Virus record (IMG/VR): IMGVR_UViG_3300030117_004093
Span: 1-26,320 of that record
Reading direction: 5' to 3' (one strand)
DNA length: 26,320 nt
Source: a virus
Position 1 is the first letter of the stretch; the number at the start of each line of letters is the position of its first letter. The translations under genes were made by a program, and so were the position numbers. Under the pieces are notes generated by a model. The model had not been told where the DNA came from. It did not search any database and worked only from the letters and a program-made list of their open reading frames with translations. Shown here in pieces: positions 1 to 6,536 of the stretch.

Positions 1-185
1 TTAAATTCCCCTGAGAAGAGGACGACTGGTAGTTTCTTTTTAAAGTCTTTTGAACCATCTCTAATAGCTTCAATGACAGTTTGCGAATTGCCTTCTTTTA
101 TTCTTTTAAGGGCAGTAGAAAGCTGTATTACGTGAGCGTCACTCTTATTCTTCTTGTAGATGTCTTGGAAGATTGTTACTCTCAT
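1..185 (-). CDS. VirE N-terminal / BT4734-like primase-type protein, N-terminal part only
   Basis: Only the first 61 residues are present; the gene runs off the left edge. The start ATG (183-185) overlaps the stop of the upstream gene as ATGA, which fixes the start. The protein opens MRVTIFQDIYKKN, continues with a helix containing LSTALKRIKEGNS, and reaches LPVVLFSGEF. That order matches the N terminus of the BT4734/BF3469 and VirE-N family, common in Bacteroidetes phages and mobile elements and often fused to a primase or helicase. Role in the family: probably DNA replication priming. It closes a block of recombination and replication genes, which fits. The downstream catalytic part is not visible, so the primase role is inference. 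Confidence 0.72.
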   Translation of the reverse strand, partial: MRVTIFQDIYKKNKSDAHVIQLSTALKRIKEGNSQTVIEAIRDGSKDFKKKLPVVLFSGEF

Positions 186-433
186 CTTGGTTGTATTGGC
201 TCACAAGTGCTTCCTACTTGCTTCTTGGATTCTATTTTGTCTATTAGTATCGTTCTCTGTTTTGCTTTAGGAGTAAGCAACTCCTCGTCCAGTCTGTGCA
301 TGGTGCGTGGGTCATGCCTCATGATATCTCTTGGGTTATCATATCTGCTCACAATCCATACGCTCCTTGTCTGAGGTGTTTTGTTCTTGATGAACGTCAC
401 CTTTGCTGTCATGTAGTAAATAGGCTTGCCCAT
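182..433 (-). CDS. hypothetical protein, 83 aa
   Basis: Not recognised. A basic, soluble protein without membrane segments or signal peptide. It opens MGKPIYYMTAKVTFIKN, with a beta-strand-like start, followed by a charged helical second half rich in Arg, Lys and Asp. It is translationally coupled to the next gene through an ATGA overlap at 182-185, so it is probably made together with the VirE-N-like protein. The gap upstream (434-506) holds a terminator-like hairpin, so this gene may begin a separate transcript or be read through. Confidence 0.6.
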   Translation of the reverse strand: MGKPIYYMTAKVTFIKNKTPQTRSVWIVSRYDNPRDIMRHDPRTMHRLDEELLTPKAKQRTILIDKIESKKQVGSTCEPIQPR

Positions 434-454
434 GGGTTAGATATTAGGGGAAAG

Positions 455-485
455 AAAAGGGGTGGGACCGAAGCCCACACCCCCT
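455..485 (-). terminator. possible intrinsic terminator between two early genes
   Basis: On the minus strand GGGG, a 2-nt TG bulge and TGGG pair with CCCA and CCCC around a CTTCGGT loop, followed by TTTTC. It lies in the 73-base gap after the 101-aa gene. The T tract is short and the stem has a bulge, so it may only attenuate. Confidence 0.4.
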
Positions 486-506
486 CGCTTAACCAAGACT
501 CCTATA

Positions 507-812
507 CTAGAACGGGATCGTTTCCGTATCCGCTGTTTTAGCCGTGTTGTTTCGACGCTCCTGCGCCGCCTCGCTGTTGGGGTCCCACACGCTCAAGCAT
601 GCTTTGCCATTCTTCGACATGAAGAGTCGGAATCGAATGTTGCCGCCCTGACCGTTTGCATCACGCTTGGTGGTGTACTGGTCAATGCAGTCTTTCAGTT
701 CGTTGTCCTTGAGGCGGAAAGACCATCCCATCAACTCACCATTGTCATTGTAGCTAGGCTCGTCCGCCCAACCTACGAGAACACTCTCGTACTTCTTGCT
801 CTGATCACTCAT
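507..812 (-). CDS. small protein with SSB-like C-terminal tail; possible ssDNA-binding protein
   Basis: 101 aa. The body has alternating strand-like segments (YESVLVGWADEPSY, GWSFRLKDNEL, GNIRFRLFMSKNGKACLSVWD) that could form a small beta barrel. The end reads TADTETIPF, resembling the acidic, Pro-Phe-terminated tail by which bacterial SSB proteins recruit partners. It lies beside a RecE-like nuclease and a putative annealing protein, and phage recombination cassettes commonly include an SSB. The fold is not provable by eye, so ssDNA binding is an inference from tail and context. A promoter-like site lies upstream at 841-872. Confidence 0.55.
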   Translation of the reverse strand: MSDQSKKYESVLVGWADEPSYNDNGELMGWSFRLKDNELKDCIDQYTTKRDANGQGGNIRFRLFMSKNGKACLSVWDPNSEAAQERRNNTAKTADTETIPF

Positions 813-840
813 TTGTAAAGAAAGTTAGTAAATAATATGT

Positions 841-872
841 GAAAGGTAATGGCTGCTGCAACAAACAGCAAC
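841..872 (-). promoter_or_regulatory. probable Bacteroidetes-type promoter for the 101-aa gene
   Basis: Minus strand TACCTTTC (841-848) with GTTG (869-872) exactly 20 bases upstream. This is the same spacing as the stronger promoters in the window. The last base of the -7 element deviates from TAnnTTTG. The leader would be about 25 bases. Confidence 0.4.
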
Positions 873-887
873 TTTTTGATTGGTTTT

Positions 888-1670
888 TTATACTTCATAC
901 TGCAAATAGTCTTTTACGGGATCGTAGTCCTCGTTCAGGAACTGCCGTATACGGCGCACCCCATCGTTGAACTTCATCTCCCCTGTGAATAATGTTTCAT
1001 CCGTGCACTTCACCAATGCTGGCAGGTACGGATATGTTTTTTCTTGCACCACCCAATAGAAATCCTTGATTCCAAAGACCTTGCAATAGATGTATGCTTG
1101 TATGTCGTAACAGAAGTCTCGCACTGCATAGCGGAACTTCTCCGCACTGCGTGCTGACTTGCTGTCACTGATGAAGCCGTCACCAAGGCAGTCGAGGAAT
1201 CCCTTGACCTGAACTCCGTTCAGTTCCTCAAGGAATCCCACCTGGTAGTCACCTGCCAGGTATGTATCTAGTAAGCCGCAGGTAGCGAGACGGTCGATCA
1301 TGTCGTTCGCCATCTGCCAGTCATCACTAGAGACAATCGTCTTGCCTTCTTCGAGAGCCTCCGTCTTCATGGCTGCAACGACAGCCTTGTATTCAGAAGT
1401 CATTGACGGTTTCTTTGCGCTTCGCGCTTTGTCAGAAAGACGCGATAACACCTCTGTGTCTGACATTACTACGTACTTCTCGAACGCTTGCTCTCGCTCA
1501 AACAAGAGCATGTCATATAGTGTACCGAAGTCTAGCGCGTCTGACTTGTATATGAGTTCTCCCTTCATGTATCGGTCGAACTGAGCCATGTCGCCAAGCG
1601 CCTGCTTCAGTGATGAGTACGACAGGTGTGACTTGCCGTACCGTTCGTGTAATTGTTCGCTAATAGTCAT
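888..1670 (-). CDS. PD-(D/E)XK exonuclease, RecE-like
   Basis: 260 aa. The arrangement is that of RecE-type (PDDEXK-like, exodeoxyribonuclease VIII-like) phage nucleases: an N-terminal helix with LSYSSLKQAL, FGTLYDMLLF (48-57, matching the usual G-x-x-x-H/D-x-x-L motif), then the active site GVQVKGFLD (D160), DSKSA (D169 and K171) and the YDIQAYIY helix (Q191). These nucleases resect double-stranded ends to give single strands for an annealing protein. The neighbours fit: a putative annealing protein is encoded two genes upstream and an SSB-tailed protein one gene downstream. The start overlaps the preceding gene by 11 bases. The family is clear; exact polarity and substrate are inferred. Confidence 0.85.
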   Translation of the reverse strand: MTISEQLHERYGKSHLSYSSLKQALGDMAQFDRYMKGELIYKSDALDFGTLYDMLLFEREQAFEKYVVMSDTEVLSRLSDKARSAKKPSMTSEYKAVVAAMKTEALEEGKTIVSSDDWQMANDMIDRLATCGLLDTYLAGDYQVGFLEELNGVQVKGFLDCLGDGFISDSKSARSAEKFRYAVRDFCYDIQAYIYCKVFGIKDFYWVVQEKTYPYLPALVKCTDETLFTGEMKFNDGVRRIRQFLNEDYDPVKDYLQYEV

Positions 1671-1968
1671 CGTATATTGGTGTTCCGTCTTCGTTTGTGT
1701 ATTCGTAGGTTTCTATCTCCGCCCACTTTACAGGGGGCTTAGAGGTCATCCAAAATCGCTTGCCCTTGCTGTTGATAAAGAACTCAGCTATATCAAACTC
1801 TCCAGGAGAATCTGCATGGACCACGAAGAAGAGCCCTGAGAACTCAGGGTTCATTTCCTCCGTGTCTATCCAGAACTTGGACATCTTTGCGTTCAGGCAT
1901 TGCTCCCTGAAGCTAGCAAAGAGCTTCCTGTTAGTTCTCCTTTGGTCTAGCGGATTCTGTCTTGGCAT
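1660..1968 (-). CDS. hypothetical protein between nuclease and annealing protein genes, 102 aa
   Basis: Not recognised. The N terminus is basic (MPRQNPLDQRRTNRKLF), the middle is strand-rich (FSGLFFVVHADSPGEFDIAEFF) and the C terminus is acidic, ending TPIYDDY. It is coupled to the upstream gene by an ATGA overlap at 1966-1970 and overlaps the nuclease start by 11 bases. Its place inside the recombination cassette suggests an accessory DNA-processing role, but nothing in the sequence shows one. Confidence 0.65.
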   Translation of the reverse strand: MPRQNPLDQRRTNRKLFASFREQCLNAKMSKFWIDTEEMNPEFSGLFFVVHADSPGEFDIAEFFINSKGKRFWMTSKPPVKWAEIETYEYTNEDGTPIYDDY

Positions 1969-2483
1969 CAGCGTACAAACTTCTGGAGGCCAGCAATCTG
2001 ACCAGCAGTAAGCGAGTCCTCGTACTTGTCCATAATCGACTTGAATGCTTTCTTCTTGTCCGTTTGAGACTTGATGTAAGCAACAGCCTTGTCCATGATG
2101 TTTTCTACGGGTGCGCTATCCTTCTCTTGTTTGGCTATGGCATCTGATACTTCGTTGGCCGAAGCTATAGAGGTGTCAATACCGATACCTAGCATGGCTA
2201 ACGCACGACCGATCGCTGACGTCTCGCAGTTCTCTACGTAGCTAGTCTTGTTGATGTTGCTGCTGCCCTGCACTTCGTGTGCATGACCCGTAGCTATGAT
2301 GCGGTGCTCTGTGTCGGCTATCGATGCCTTGCACACACATTGCTCGCTGTCTAGCACGGGGAACTCTGTTATCAGGCTCCAGTGCTTGTACTGTTCTTCT
2401 TGTCGGAAGAACTTGATGCGTTCGTTGACTTCAACGTACTGCTTGCCACGGATGTTCGTGGTCTTGAATTTGTAATTAGACAT
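1968..2483 (-). CDS. putative single-strand annealing / ERF-Rad52-like recombination protein
   Basis: 171 aa. The N-terminal domain has YVEVNERIKFFRQ (16-28), then strands with a QCVCKASI segment, and a helix ENCETSAIGRALAMLGIGID (84-103) followed by ASANEVSDAI. The E-T-S-A-I-G-R-A-L-A helix plus a downstream A-S-A-x-E-V is a signature of a widespread phage family, usually annotated as ERF-like or ssDNA-annealing. The C terminus is a helical tail. Function: pairing single strands produced by the nearby RecE-like nuclease. It overlaps the DnaA-like gene upstream by 8 bases. I am fairly sure of the family, less sure of the activity. Confidence 0.65.
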   Translation of the reverse strand: MSNYKFKTTNIRGKQYVEVNERIKFFRQEEQYKHWSLITEFPVLDSEQCVCKASIADTEHRIIATGHAHEVQGSSNINKTSYVENCETSAIGRALAMLGIGIDTSIASANEVSDAIAKQEKDSAPVENIMDKAVAYIKSQTDKKKAFKSIMDKYEDSLTAGQIAGLQKFVR

Positions 2484-2862
2484 ATTGATTGGATTGAATT
2501 GTTTCTTCTAAATCTTTTTTCATTCTATTGAACCTAGTCAGCTGGGCATTTACATACTTCAGCTTGGACTGCATGGCTTTGTATTTCATCGTTTCATTGC
2601 ACAGCCTAGCAGCAGCTATGAAGTACCTCCTGTACCCAGGCCAGTGCTCCATGTTTGATTCGTGTTTCTTGCAGTGGTAACACACGGTGCTGTGGTCTGA
2701 ACCGAACACGTTGGCTATCGCTGTGGCTGTTAGTTTGAACTGACGCATGGCGGTCATCATTGCGGCCCGCGCCTTCACCTGTTCTTGGTGTCTTGATTTG
2801 TCAGGAATAACACCAATGACGTGGTAGTATTCCTTCAGTATGGATTGCATTTCACTCTTCAT
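2476..2862 (-). CDS. DnaA domain IV-like helix-turn-helix protein
   Basis: 128 aa from the ATG at 2862. Residues about 28-65 read like the DNA-binding domain IV of DnaA: an ARAAMMTAMRQF helix, TATAIANVFG, then the signature DHSTV (56-60) and CYHCKKHE. There is no AAA+ ATPase part, so this is an isolated DNA-binding domain with a C-terminal coiled-coil-like helix (KAMQSKLKYVNAQLTRFNRM). Such proteins may bind an origin or a regulatory site. The frame is open further upstream to 2967, but a strong promoter (2864-2895) abuts the 2862 ATG, so this start, or the ATG at 2850, is preferred. Confidence 0.75.
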   Translation of the reverse strand: MKSEMQSILKEYYHVIGVIPDKSRHQEQVKARAAMMTAMRQFKLTATAIANVFGSDHSTVCYHCKKHESNMEHWPGYRRYFIAAARLCNETMKYKAMQSKLKYVNAQLTRFNRMKKDLEETIQSNQYV

Positions 2863-2863
2863 G

Positions 2864-2895
2864 CAAAGGTATGTTTTAAGTTTTCTTAGTGCAAA
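2864..2895 (-). promoter_or_regulatory. Bacteroidetes-type promoter upstream of the DnaA-like gene
   Basis: Minus strand TACCTTTG (2864-2871) with TTTG (2892-2895) 20 bases upstream, a full match to the TTTG/TAnnTTTG consensus. One base separates the -7 element from the ATG at 2862, which implies a leaderless transcript or use of the second ATG at 2850. Confidence 0.7.
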
Positions 2896-2987
2896 TTTTG
2901 GCAGGGAAAAAGAGGGACTTTGTTTCTCATCGCTCTCTAACAGGCGAGTTACGGGATCTCCCCGCACACCATACGCCCCTCTCCCTG

Positions 2988-3302
2988 TCAGCGTTCTGAC
3001 AGTGCCATGTGGTACGACGTGAGTATCTCGTAGAACTTCACGTAGTAATACGCAGCTTCAGATACATCGCACAGCCCGTCAGCTAGCTTAGACTTGGTGA
3101 CTCCCTCCTCGATGAGGTCGTTGGCAAGGTCTCTTGCGATGTCAGGAAACTGCATGAGGTACTCTGAAACGTCTGTGTTTAGCCATGTGTCAATGTCATC
3201 TGCTACAATGTCATCCATAGCATACATGGCGGCAAGTTGTTCTGTTTTCTCCCCGCCTTTAGATTTTTCTTTTATCACTTGTATTGCTTTCTCATTCGTC
3301 AT
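2988..3302 (-). CDS. hypothetical acidic protein, 104 aa
   Basis: Not recognised. Largely helical and acidic: MTNEKAIQVIKEKSKGG, then a stretch of Asp-rich helices (DDIVADDIDTWL, IARDLANDLIEEG) and an aromatic C-terminal helix (AAYYYVKFYEILTSYHM). The start overlaps the end of the 131-aa gene by 11 bases. The 125-base stretch downstream contains the promoter for the DnaA-like gene. Confidence 0.65.
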   Translation of the reverse strand: MTNEKAIQVIKEKSKGGEKTEQLAAMYAMDDIVADDIDTWLNTDVSEYLMQFPDIARDLANDLIEEGVTKSKLADGLCDVSEAAYYYVKFYEILTSYHMALSER

Positions 3303-3687
3303 TGCATTCGTGGTTTTCGGTTACTACAAATAGGCTACGGTCTTGGCTTACCAGCAAGCTGTACTCCTCGTTGCTCATGATATTGTCGTGCATATCTACC
3401 CATTCAGGATTACGGCGCGGGTTGAACCTGACGTAGAAGTCGTTCACGTTGGGCCTGATTTTGTCGTTCCTCGTAATCTGGAACTCCTCACATTGAACCC
3501 AAGCACACACAGTTTTGCATGCACCTTCGTGAATCTTCTTTGACGTGCCTGTTTGAACCTTGAGCTTAGCATTGAACATAGCTATCTGATGTTCAGCAGG
3601 GTCTACGTATTGAACATAGCCTGGTGCTTTGACCTGCCACTTCATAAAGTTTTCTCCTCGTGCGAGGTGGAATCTGATTTTGTACAT
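3292..3687 (-). CDS. conserved phage protein of unknown function, 131 aa
   Basis: Begins MYKIRFHLARGENFMKWQVK and contains YVDPAEHQIAMFNAKLKVQ, then ACKTVCAWVQCEEF with three cysteines, and an RFNPRRNPEWVD segment. From memory this pattern (RFHLxxGENFMKWQ... CKTVCAWVxCE) recurs in small early proteins of Bacteroidetes phages, but I know no assigned function. The Cys and His residues could bind metal. It lies in the leftward operon and overlaps the next gene by 11 bases. Confidence 0.72.
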   Translation of the reverse strand: MYKIRFHLARGENFMKWQVKAPGYVQYVDPAEHQIAMFNAKLKVQTGTSKKIHEGACKTVCAWVQCEEFQITRNDKIRPNVNDFYVRFNPRRNPEWVDMHDNIMSNEEYSLLVSQDRSLFVVTENHECNDE

Positions 3688-3790
3688 GAGAGTTTTGATT
3701 GATAGTTAATTTTTACTTGACGGTAGACGTGTTGAATCCACTCGTTGTAATCCTTCGCGGGATCTTCGTTTGCACTTGACCGTACACAAA

Positions 3791-3943
3791 TCATTTCATC
3801 TTGTCGAATACAATCATACTGTCAGGTTCAGACGGTGTGTTCTGCACTATAGTCTGTGCCTGCTCTCTTGTGAGATTGGGGATAAGCATCTTGGTTTTCT
3901 TGTTCCAGTCGCGGAACACCTTGTATACTGCGTAGTTGTTCAT
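3791..3943 (-). CDS. small phage protein of the YKVFR...LTREQAQ type, 50 aa
   Basis: The product begins MNNYAVYKVFRDWNKK and continues LIPNLTREQAQTIVQN, ending SMIVFDKMK. The layout (a strand Y-x-V-x-R-x-F, then L-T-x-E-E/Q-A-Q, then a second strand) matches a family of very small proteins common in phage early regions. No function is established that I know of. The ATG at 3941-3943 overlaps the upstream stop as ATGA. The 100 bases downstream (3688-3790) show no gene. Confidence 0.65.
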   Translation of the reverse strand: MNNYAVYKVFRDWNKKTKMLIPNLTREQAQTIVQNTPSEPDSMIVFDKMK

Positions 3944-4107
3944 GTTGTAATTGAATTAAGGATTTGATTTGCTTGCATTAAGGCATAGGTTTGCCGTTGT
4001 GTGTTTGTGCCTGAGCGTTGTGGCTTGGGCAGTCTGACATCCAAGGGGACCGTAAACGTGTCGTCCCCTCTCATTATTGCGTTTGCTATTCGTTGTTGTA
4101 ATGTCAT
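3940..4107 (-). CDS. hypothetical protein, 55 aa
   Basis: Not recognised. MTLQQRIANAIMRGDD, then TFTVPLDVRLP and a Gln/Thr-rich helical end. It is supported by tight coupling on both sides: its ATG lies inside the stop of the 23-codon reading frame upstream (ATGA, 4104-4107) and its stop overlaps the start of the next gene (ATGA, 3940-3943). Confidence 0.55.
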   Translation of the reverse strand: MTLQQRIANAIMRGDDTFTVPLDVRLPKPQRSGTNTQRQTYALMQANQILNSITT

Positions 4108-4175
4108 TGTTCTAAGTATTCGATGTAGTCAATATATTCGAGGCCGTACAGGTCTTGCAGTTGTTCGATTGTCAT
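4104..4175 (-). CDS. very small reading frame, 23 aa
   Basis: MTIEQLQDLYGLEYIDYIEY followed by LEQ: an acidic amphipathic helix. It begins two bases after the stop of the 51-aa gene and its stop overlaps the next ATG. Both suggest genuine coupled translation. It may instead be a translational bridge with no independent product. Confidence 0.4.
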   Translation of the reverse strand: MTIEQLQDLYGLEYIDYIEYLEQ

Positions 4176-4177
4176 TC

Positions 4178-4333
4178 TTAAAAGTGTTTGTGCAGGTAGC
4201 CTGAGAGCATGAGCTGCTGATTTACATCTGATGTTGGTGTCTTGAGGATTTTCTTTACACCCTCGTCCTCTGATGCGAGTACGGGATCGATGTTGTACTC
4301 CTCGCAGATGAAGATGAAGTCGTTTACGTTCAT
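4178..4333 (-). CDS. small acidic protein, 51 aa, NIDP type
   Basis: MNVNDFIFICEEYNIDPVLA, then SEDEGVKKIL and a short tail ending YLHKHF. The N-I-D-P-x-L-A pattern followed by an acidic helix is common among tiny phage early proteins. I know of no demonstrated role. The ATG at 4331-4333 overlaps the stop of the 170-aa gene (ATGA). Confidence 0.6.
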   Translation of the reverse strand: MNVNDFIFICEEYNIDPVLASEDEGVKKILKTPTSDVNQQLMLSGYLHKHF

Positions 4334-4842
4334 GATTTAAATTCTTTTGATTTAGGCATCTGGAAGTAGTAGATGCAGAGGTCATCGGCATCGAACATGG
4401 CGCTGTTTCCATACCACAGGTCGCGGACAAACTCGTGGAATGATTCGATACTGAAGGTTTCAGCAACAGCTTCTTGTCGTTCGCACAAGTCCTTGATGAC
4501 AGCCATGTCAGTCGGCATATAGTCCCCATCGTATGGGGCTTCACAGTTCATTTGGTCCCACACGAAGTACTCGGCAATGCTGTTGTCCTCAGGCCATGTG
4601 GGTTTGAGTTCGATAATTTTGACAATCTCGTGCTCGCACTCCTCGATATTGTAATTAATAACGCTTTCCATCCCGTCTGTAGTTGTAGTGCATGACTCAG
4701 CGTTTTTGTCATCCATAAGTATTGTCCGAAGCTTTGCCTTAGCTTCGAGGGCTTTGTCCAGGTCGTTGAACCATCGGACTGTGGTGTCGGAGTAACCTTC
4801 GGCTAGTCCACATACACCGTGTAATAATGCATAGTATTTCAT
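4330..4842 (-). CDS. hypothetical protein, 170 aa
   Basis: Not recognised. Acidic (many Asp and Glu), with a strand-like start MKYYALLHGVCGLAEGY, a helix DLDKALEAKAKLRTIL, a central acidic strand region and an aromatic C terminus (LCIYYFQMPKSKEF). Seven scattered cysteines do not form an obvious metal site. It is the first gene behind the promoter at 4869-4900, with a leader of about 25 bases, so it probably heads the transcript covering the next five small genes down to about 3.3 kb. Confidence 0.7.
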   Translation of the reverse strand: MKYYALLHGVCGLAEGYSDTTVRWFNDLDKALEAKAKLRTILMDDKNAESCTTTTDGMESVINYNIEECEHEIVKIIELKPTWPEDNSIAEYFVWDQMNCEAPYDGDYMPTDMAVIKDLCERQEAVAETFSIESFHEFVRDLWYGNSAMFDADDLCIYYFQMPKSKEFKS

Positions 4843-4868
4843 GAGAAAGAGATTTTGAAATTGTTCGA

Positions 4869-4900
4869 CAAAGATACGGTGTCGTTTCCGTTATTCCAAA
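4869..4900 (-). promoter_or_regulatory. early promoter, copy 1 of the extended -33 type
   Basis: Minus strand TATCTTTG (4869-4876) with TTTG (4897-4900) 20 bases upstream. The -33 box is embedded in AAAATAAATTTGGAAT, shared with the promoters at about 6.77 and 8.81 kb. The TAA inside this box is the stop codon of the 133-aa gene. Confidence 0.8.
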
Positions 4901-4901
4901 T

Positions 4902-5303
4902 TTATTTTGTAACTAACTGATTATCAACCTTCAAGACGATGTGGTCAATGTAGTCATCAAGCAAGTCAGACAGCCCGTAATCCTTATCGTACTGCACACA
5001 CTCGATGATCTTGCGCTTGAGCCTATCTACATCCAGTCGTGAGTAGTCGTAGATGTCATCGAATAACTCCTCCCACCACCGCTCGATTTCGTAGCTGTTG
5101 TACCACTCGCCGTCATCATCAACGTCCATCTCCTCGCGGACGATATTACCTGCGCCGTTGTTGAAGACGTCGTGGTTGATTCGGGCTATGGCTCGCAAGG
5201 CGTTACCCTCTGCTGTGTCCGCCCGTCCTCTTTCGGGTACGAGGCTCCTCCAGTGCTTGTCAAATAGGTCTTGGTATTGACCCTCTCCGTTCCAGTATTT
5301 CAT
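4902..5303 (-). CDS. conserved phage protein of unknown function, 133 aa
   Basis: Begins MKYWNGEGQYQDLFDKHWRS, followed by LVPERGRADTAEGNALRAI and a Tyr/Asp-rich C-terminal part (LFDDIYDYSRLDVDRLK). The W-x-x-L-V-P-x-x-G-x-A-D-T-x-x-G-x-x-x-R-A-I pattern recurs in phage and bacterial proteins of unknown function. It is predominantly helical and acidic, with no signal or membrane segment. The start overlaps the stop of the 81-aa gene, and its own stop lies within the -33 region of the downstream promoter. Confidence 0.72.
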   Translation of the reverse strand: MKYWNGEGQYQDLFDKHWRSLVPERGRADTAEGNALRAIARINHDVFNNGAGNIVREEMDVDDDGEWYNSYEIERWWEELFDDIYDYSRLDVDRLKRKIIECVQYDKDYGLSDLLDDYIDHIVLKVDNQLVTK

Positions 5304-5545
5304 TGCTCTAAGTTTTTGATTAGTTTTTCTTCCAACAGGTAGTACATAGTGTCTGAAATGGCGTCAGCGATTTTTTCCATCAGCCAGTCATTGTCATCGA
5401 GCGCACTTGTAAGAACCTTCTTCATGTCTTGCTCGCTCAGGGTGATGCCCGTCTGTCCTGTCAACCTTTCGACATCTCGTATGTCCCATTGCATGGATGC
5501 ACCTACAAAGACACCTGCGTCATTAATTAGAGGGTATTTATTCAT
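5300..5545 (-). CDS. hypothetical protein, 81 aa
   Basis: Not recognised. MNKYPLINDAGVFVGASMQW, then the helix IRDVERLTGQTGITLSEQDM and an acidic helical C terminus (DDNDWLMEKIADAISDTM). It looks like a small all-helical soluble protein. Its stop overlaps the next start as ATGA (5300-5303), so the two products are probably made in similar amounts. Confidence 0.62.
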   Translation of the reverse strand: MNKYPLINDAGVFVGASMQWDIRDVERLTGQTGITLSEQDMKKVLTSALDDNDWLMEKIADAISDTMYYLLEEKLIKNLEQ

Positions 5546-5556
5546 TGTTTTAAGGG

Positions 5557-5952
5557 TTATCCGTAAATCACATCTCCGAAGAGCGATAGCTGAAGGAATA
5601 CGTCTGCCGTAGTGGCATCGTCGTTTTCCTGAATCAGGTCATCAAAATGATGGGTGTAGTCCTTAGCCATCAGTTGCATCGCCTTACACATCTTACCCCA
5701 AGTGAGGGGGTAAACACTATTGCCGAACTCGTCGAGTATCAGCACTTGGTGCTCCGTGTTAGCCCTGAGGTATGCAAATACCTGAGGTTCCCAACATTCG
5801 GGCATATCCAAGTCGGCCAATGCTTCGGAGTTCTCTTTAGCCCACTTGTAAGCCTTTTCAAGTTCACCGTCAAGAGCAGTGTAGTCACGGTATGATGCAT
5901 TACACAGCATGTTGAGCATATACGTATCGGAGATTTCAATAGTCAATTTCAT
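5557..5952 (-). CDS. hypothetical protein, 131 aa
   Basis: Not recognised. The N terminus MKLTIEISDTYMLNMLCNAS suggests one strand followed by a helix. The middle is acidic and helical (ELEKAYKWAKENSEALADL), and the C terminus contains MCKAMQLMAKDYTHHFDDLI. A conserved phage early protein is the best description. The ATG overlaps the stop of the 55-aa gene as TAATG. There are 11 bases to the next gene. Confidence 0.65.
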   Translation of the reverse strand: MKLTIEISDTYMLNMLCNASYRDYTALDGELEKAYKWAKENSEALADLDMPECWEPQVFAYLRANTEHQVLILDEFGNSVYPLTWGKMCKAMQLMAKDYTHHFDDLIQENDDATTADVFLQLSLFGDVIYG

Positions 5953-6119
5953 TAGAGTCGAGGTAAAAAATGTTCGTCGTTAGATAAGATTCCCAAGATG
6001 TCGTGTACAATATCCTGTGATCGGATGTTCGTGTCCGTGTCGTTGGCTGTGTTAGCCACACGCTTCGCCCATTGGCGGAAGATTTCGAATTGTTCGTAGC
6101 TCATAGTGTTGTTATTCAT
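5952..6119 (-). CDS. hypothetical protein, 55 aa
   Basis: MNNNTMSYEQFEIFRQWAKR, then VANTANDTDTNIRSQDIVHD and a short tail. It is mostly one or two amphipathic helices, hydrophilic. The stop is coupled to the next gene (TAATG). The leader AACTCTAACACATG is nearly the same as that of the 48-aa gene just upstream. Confidence 0.58.
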   Translation of the reverse strand: MNNNTMSYEQFEIFRQWAKRVANTANDTDTNIRSQDIVHDILGILSNDEHFLPRL

Positions 6120-6122
6120 GTG

Positions 6123-6269
6123 TTAGAGTTTTTCGATGTTGTCAAAGTCACGCACGATTTCGATTGGCACGTGGTAGTAGTCACCCGTCACAGGGTCTAG
6201 CCAAGTTTCGATTTCACCTGCAATGGTTTCTTCGAAGTATTCGAGTCGGGCAATGATTTCGTCTGTCAT
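6123..6269 (-). CDS. hypothetical acidic protein, 48 aa
   Basis: MTDEIIARLEYFEETIAGEI, then ETWLDPVTGDYYHVPIEIV and a short end. Strongly acidic, one helix followed by a strand pair. No family recognised. It ends 4 bases before the next ATG. The 38 bases upstream to the GTG-start gene hold no promoter match. Confidence 0.52.
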   Translation of the reverse strand: MTDEIIARLEYFEETIAGEIETWLDPVTGDYYHVPIEIVRDFDNIEKL

Positions 6270-6307
6270 GTGTTAGAGTTTTTAGAGTTAATAAGAAAGG
6301 ACGGTGC

Positions 6308-6502
6308 TTAGGTTTCTCTCCCATCGATGCAAGCCTCACGATTCCACAGCTTACACCACAGGTAGTGGTCTTCCTGGTGATTTGTAACACCGTCCATTGT
6401 AGCATAGGGTGGAATCGAACCACCACATCCCTCACGCTCGTTGCCATAAGCCCTCGGTAAAGGGTAGAAGGAACGTATGTTGAGATGCACACACCAATCC
6501 AC
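6308..6502 (-). CDS. hypothetical protein, 64 aa, probable GTG start
   Basis: The frame is open from about 6523 and reads ...LQEAVDWCVHLNIRSFY, then GCGGSIPPYATMDGVTNH and LWCKLWNREACIDGRET. There is no upstream ATG, so GTG at 6500-6502 is the best start. An AGGAGG lies only 2 bases before it. The internal ATG at 6392-6394 would give a 28-aa product. Cysteines at 4, 27, 52 and 59 could bind metal. Part of the coding sequence mimics a tRNA T arm (6408-6424). Function unknown. Confidence 0.45.
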   Translation of the reverse strand: MDWCVHLNIRSFYPLPRAYGNEREGCGGSIPPYATMDGVTNHQEDHYLWCKLWNREACIDGRET

Positions 6503-6536
6503 AGCCTCCTGTAGCCAGTGTCAATGCTATGTGTGT

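Noticed and set aside
4104-4544. 146-aa leftward frame
   Set aside because: It overlaps two better-supported genes (4330-4842 and 4178-4333) in another frame; only its last 23 codons sit in a coupled position.
6401-6424. tRNA T-arm plus acceptor-like sequence on the minus strand (GGTGG-TTCGATT-CCACC, then CTATGCT)
   Set aside because: No matching 5' acceptor, D arm or anticodon arm at the proper distance upstream; the sequence also fits a reading frame. Taken as coincidence or a remnant.
6214-6492. 92-aa leftward frame
   Set aside because: Basic, irregular composition, and overlaps the 48-aa and 64-aa genes in another frame.
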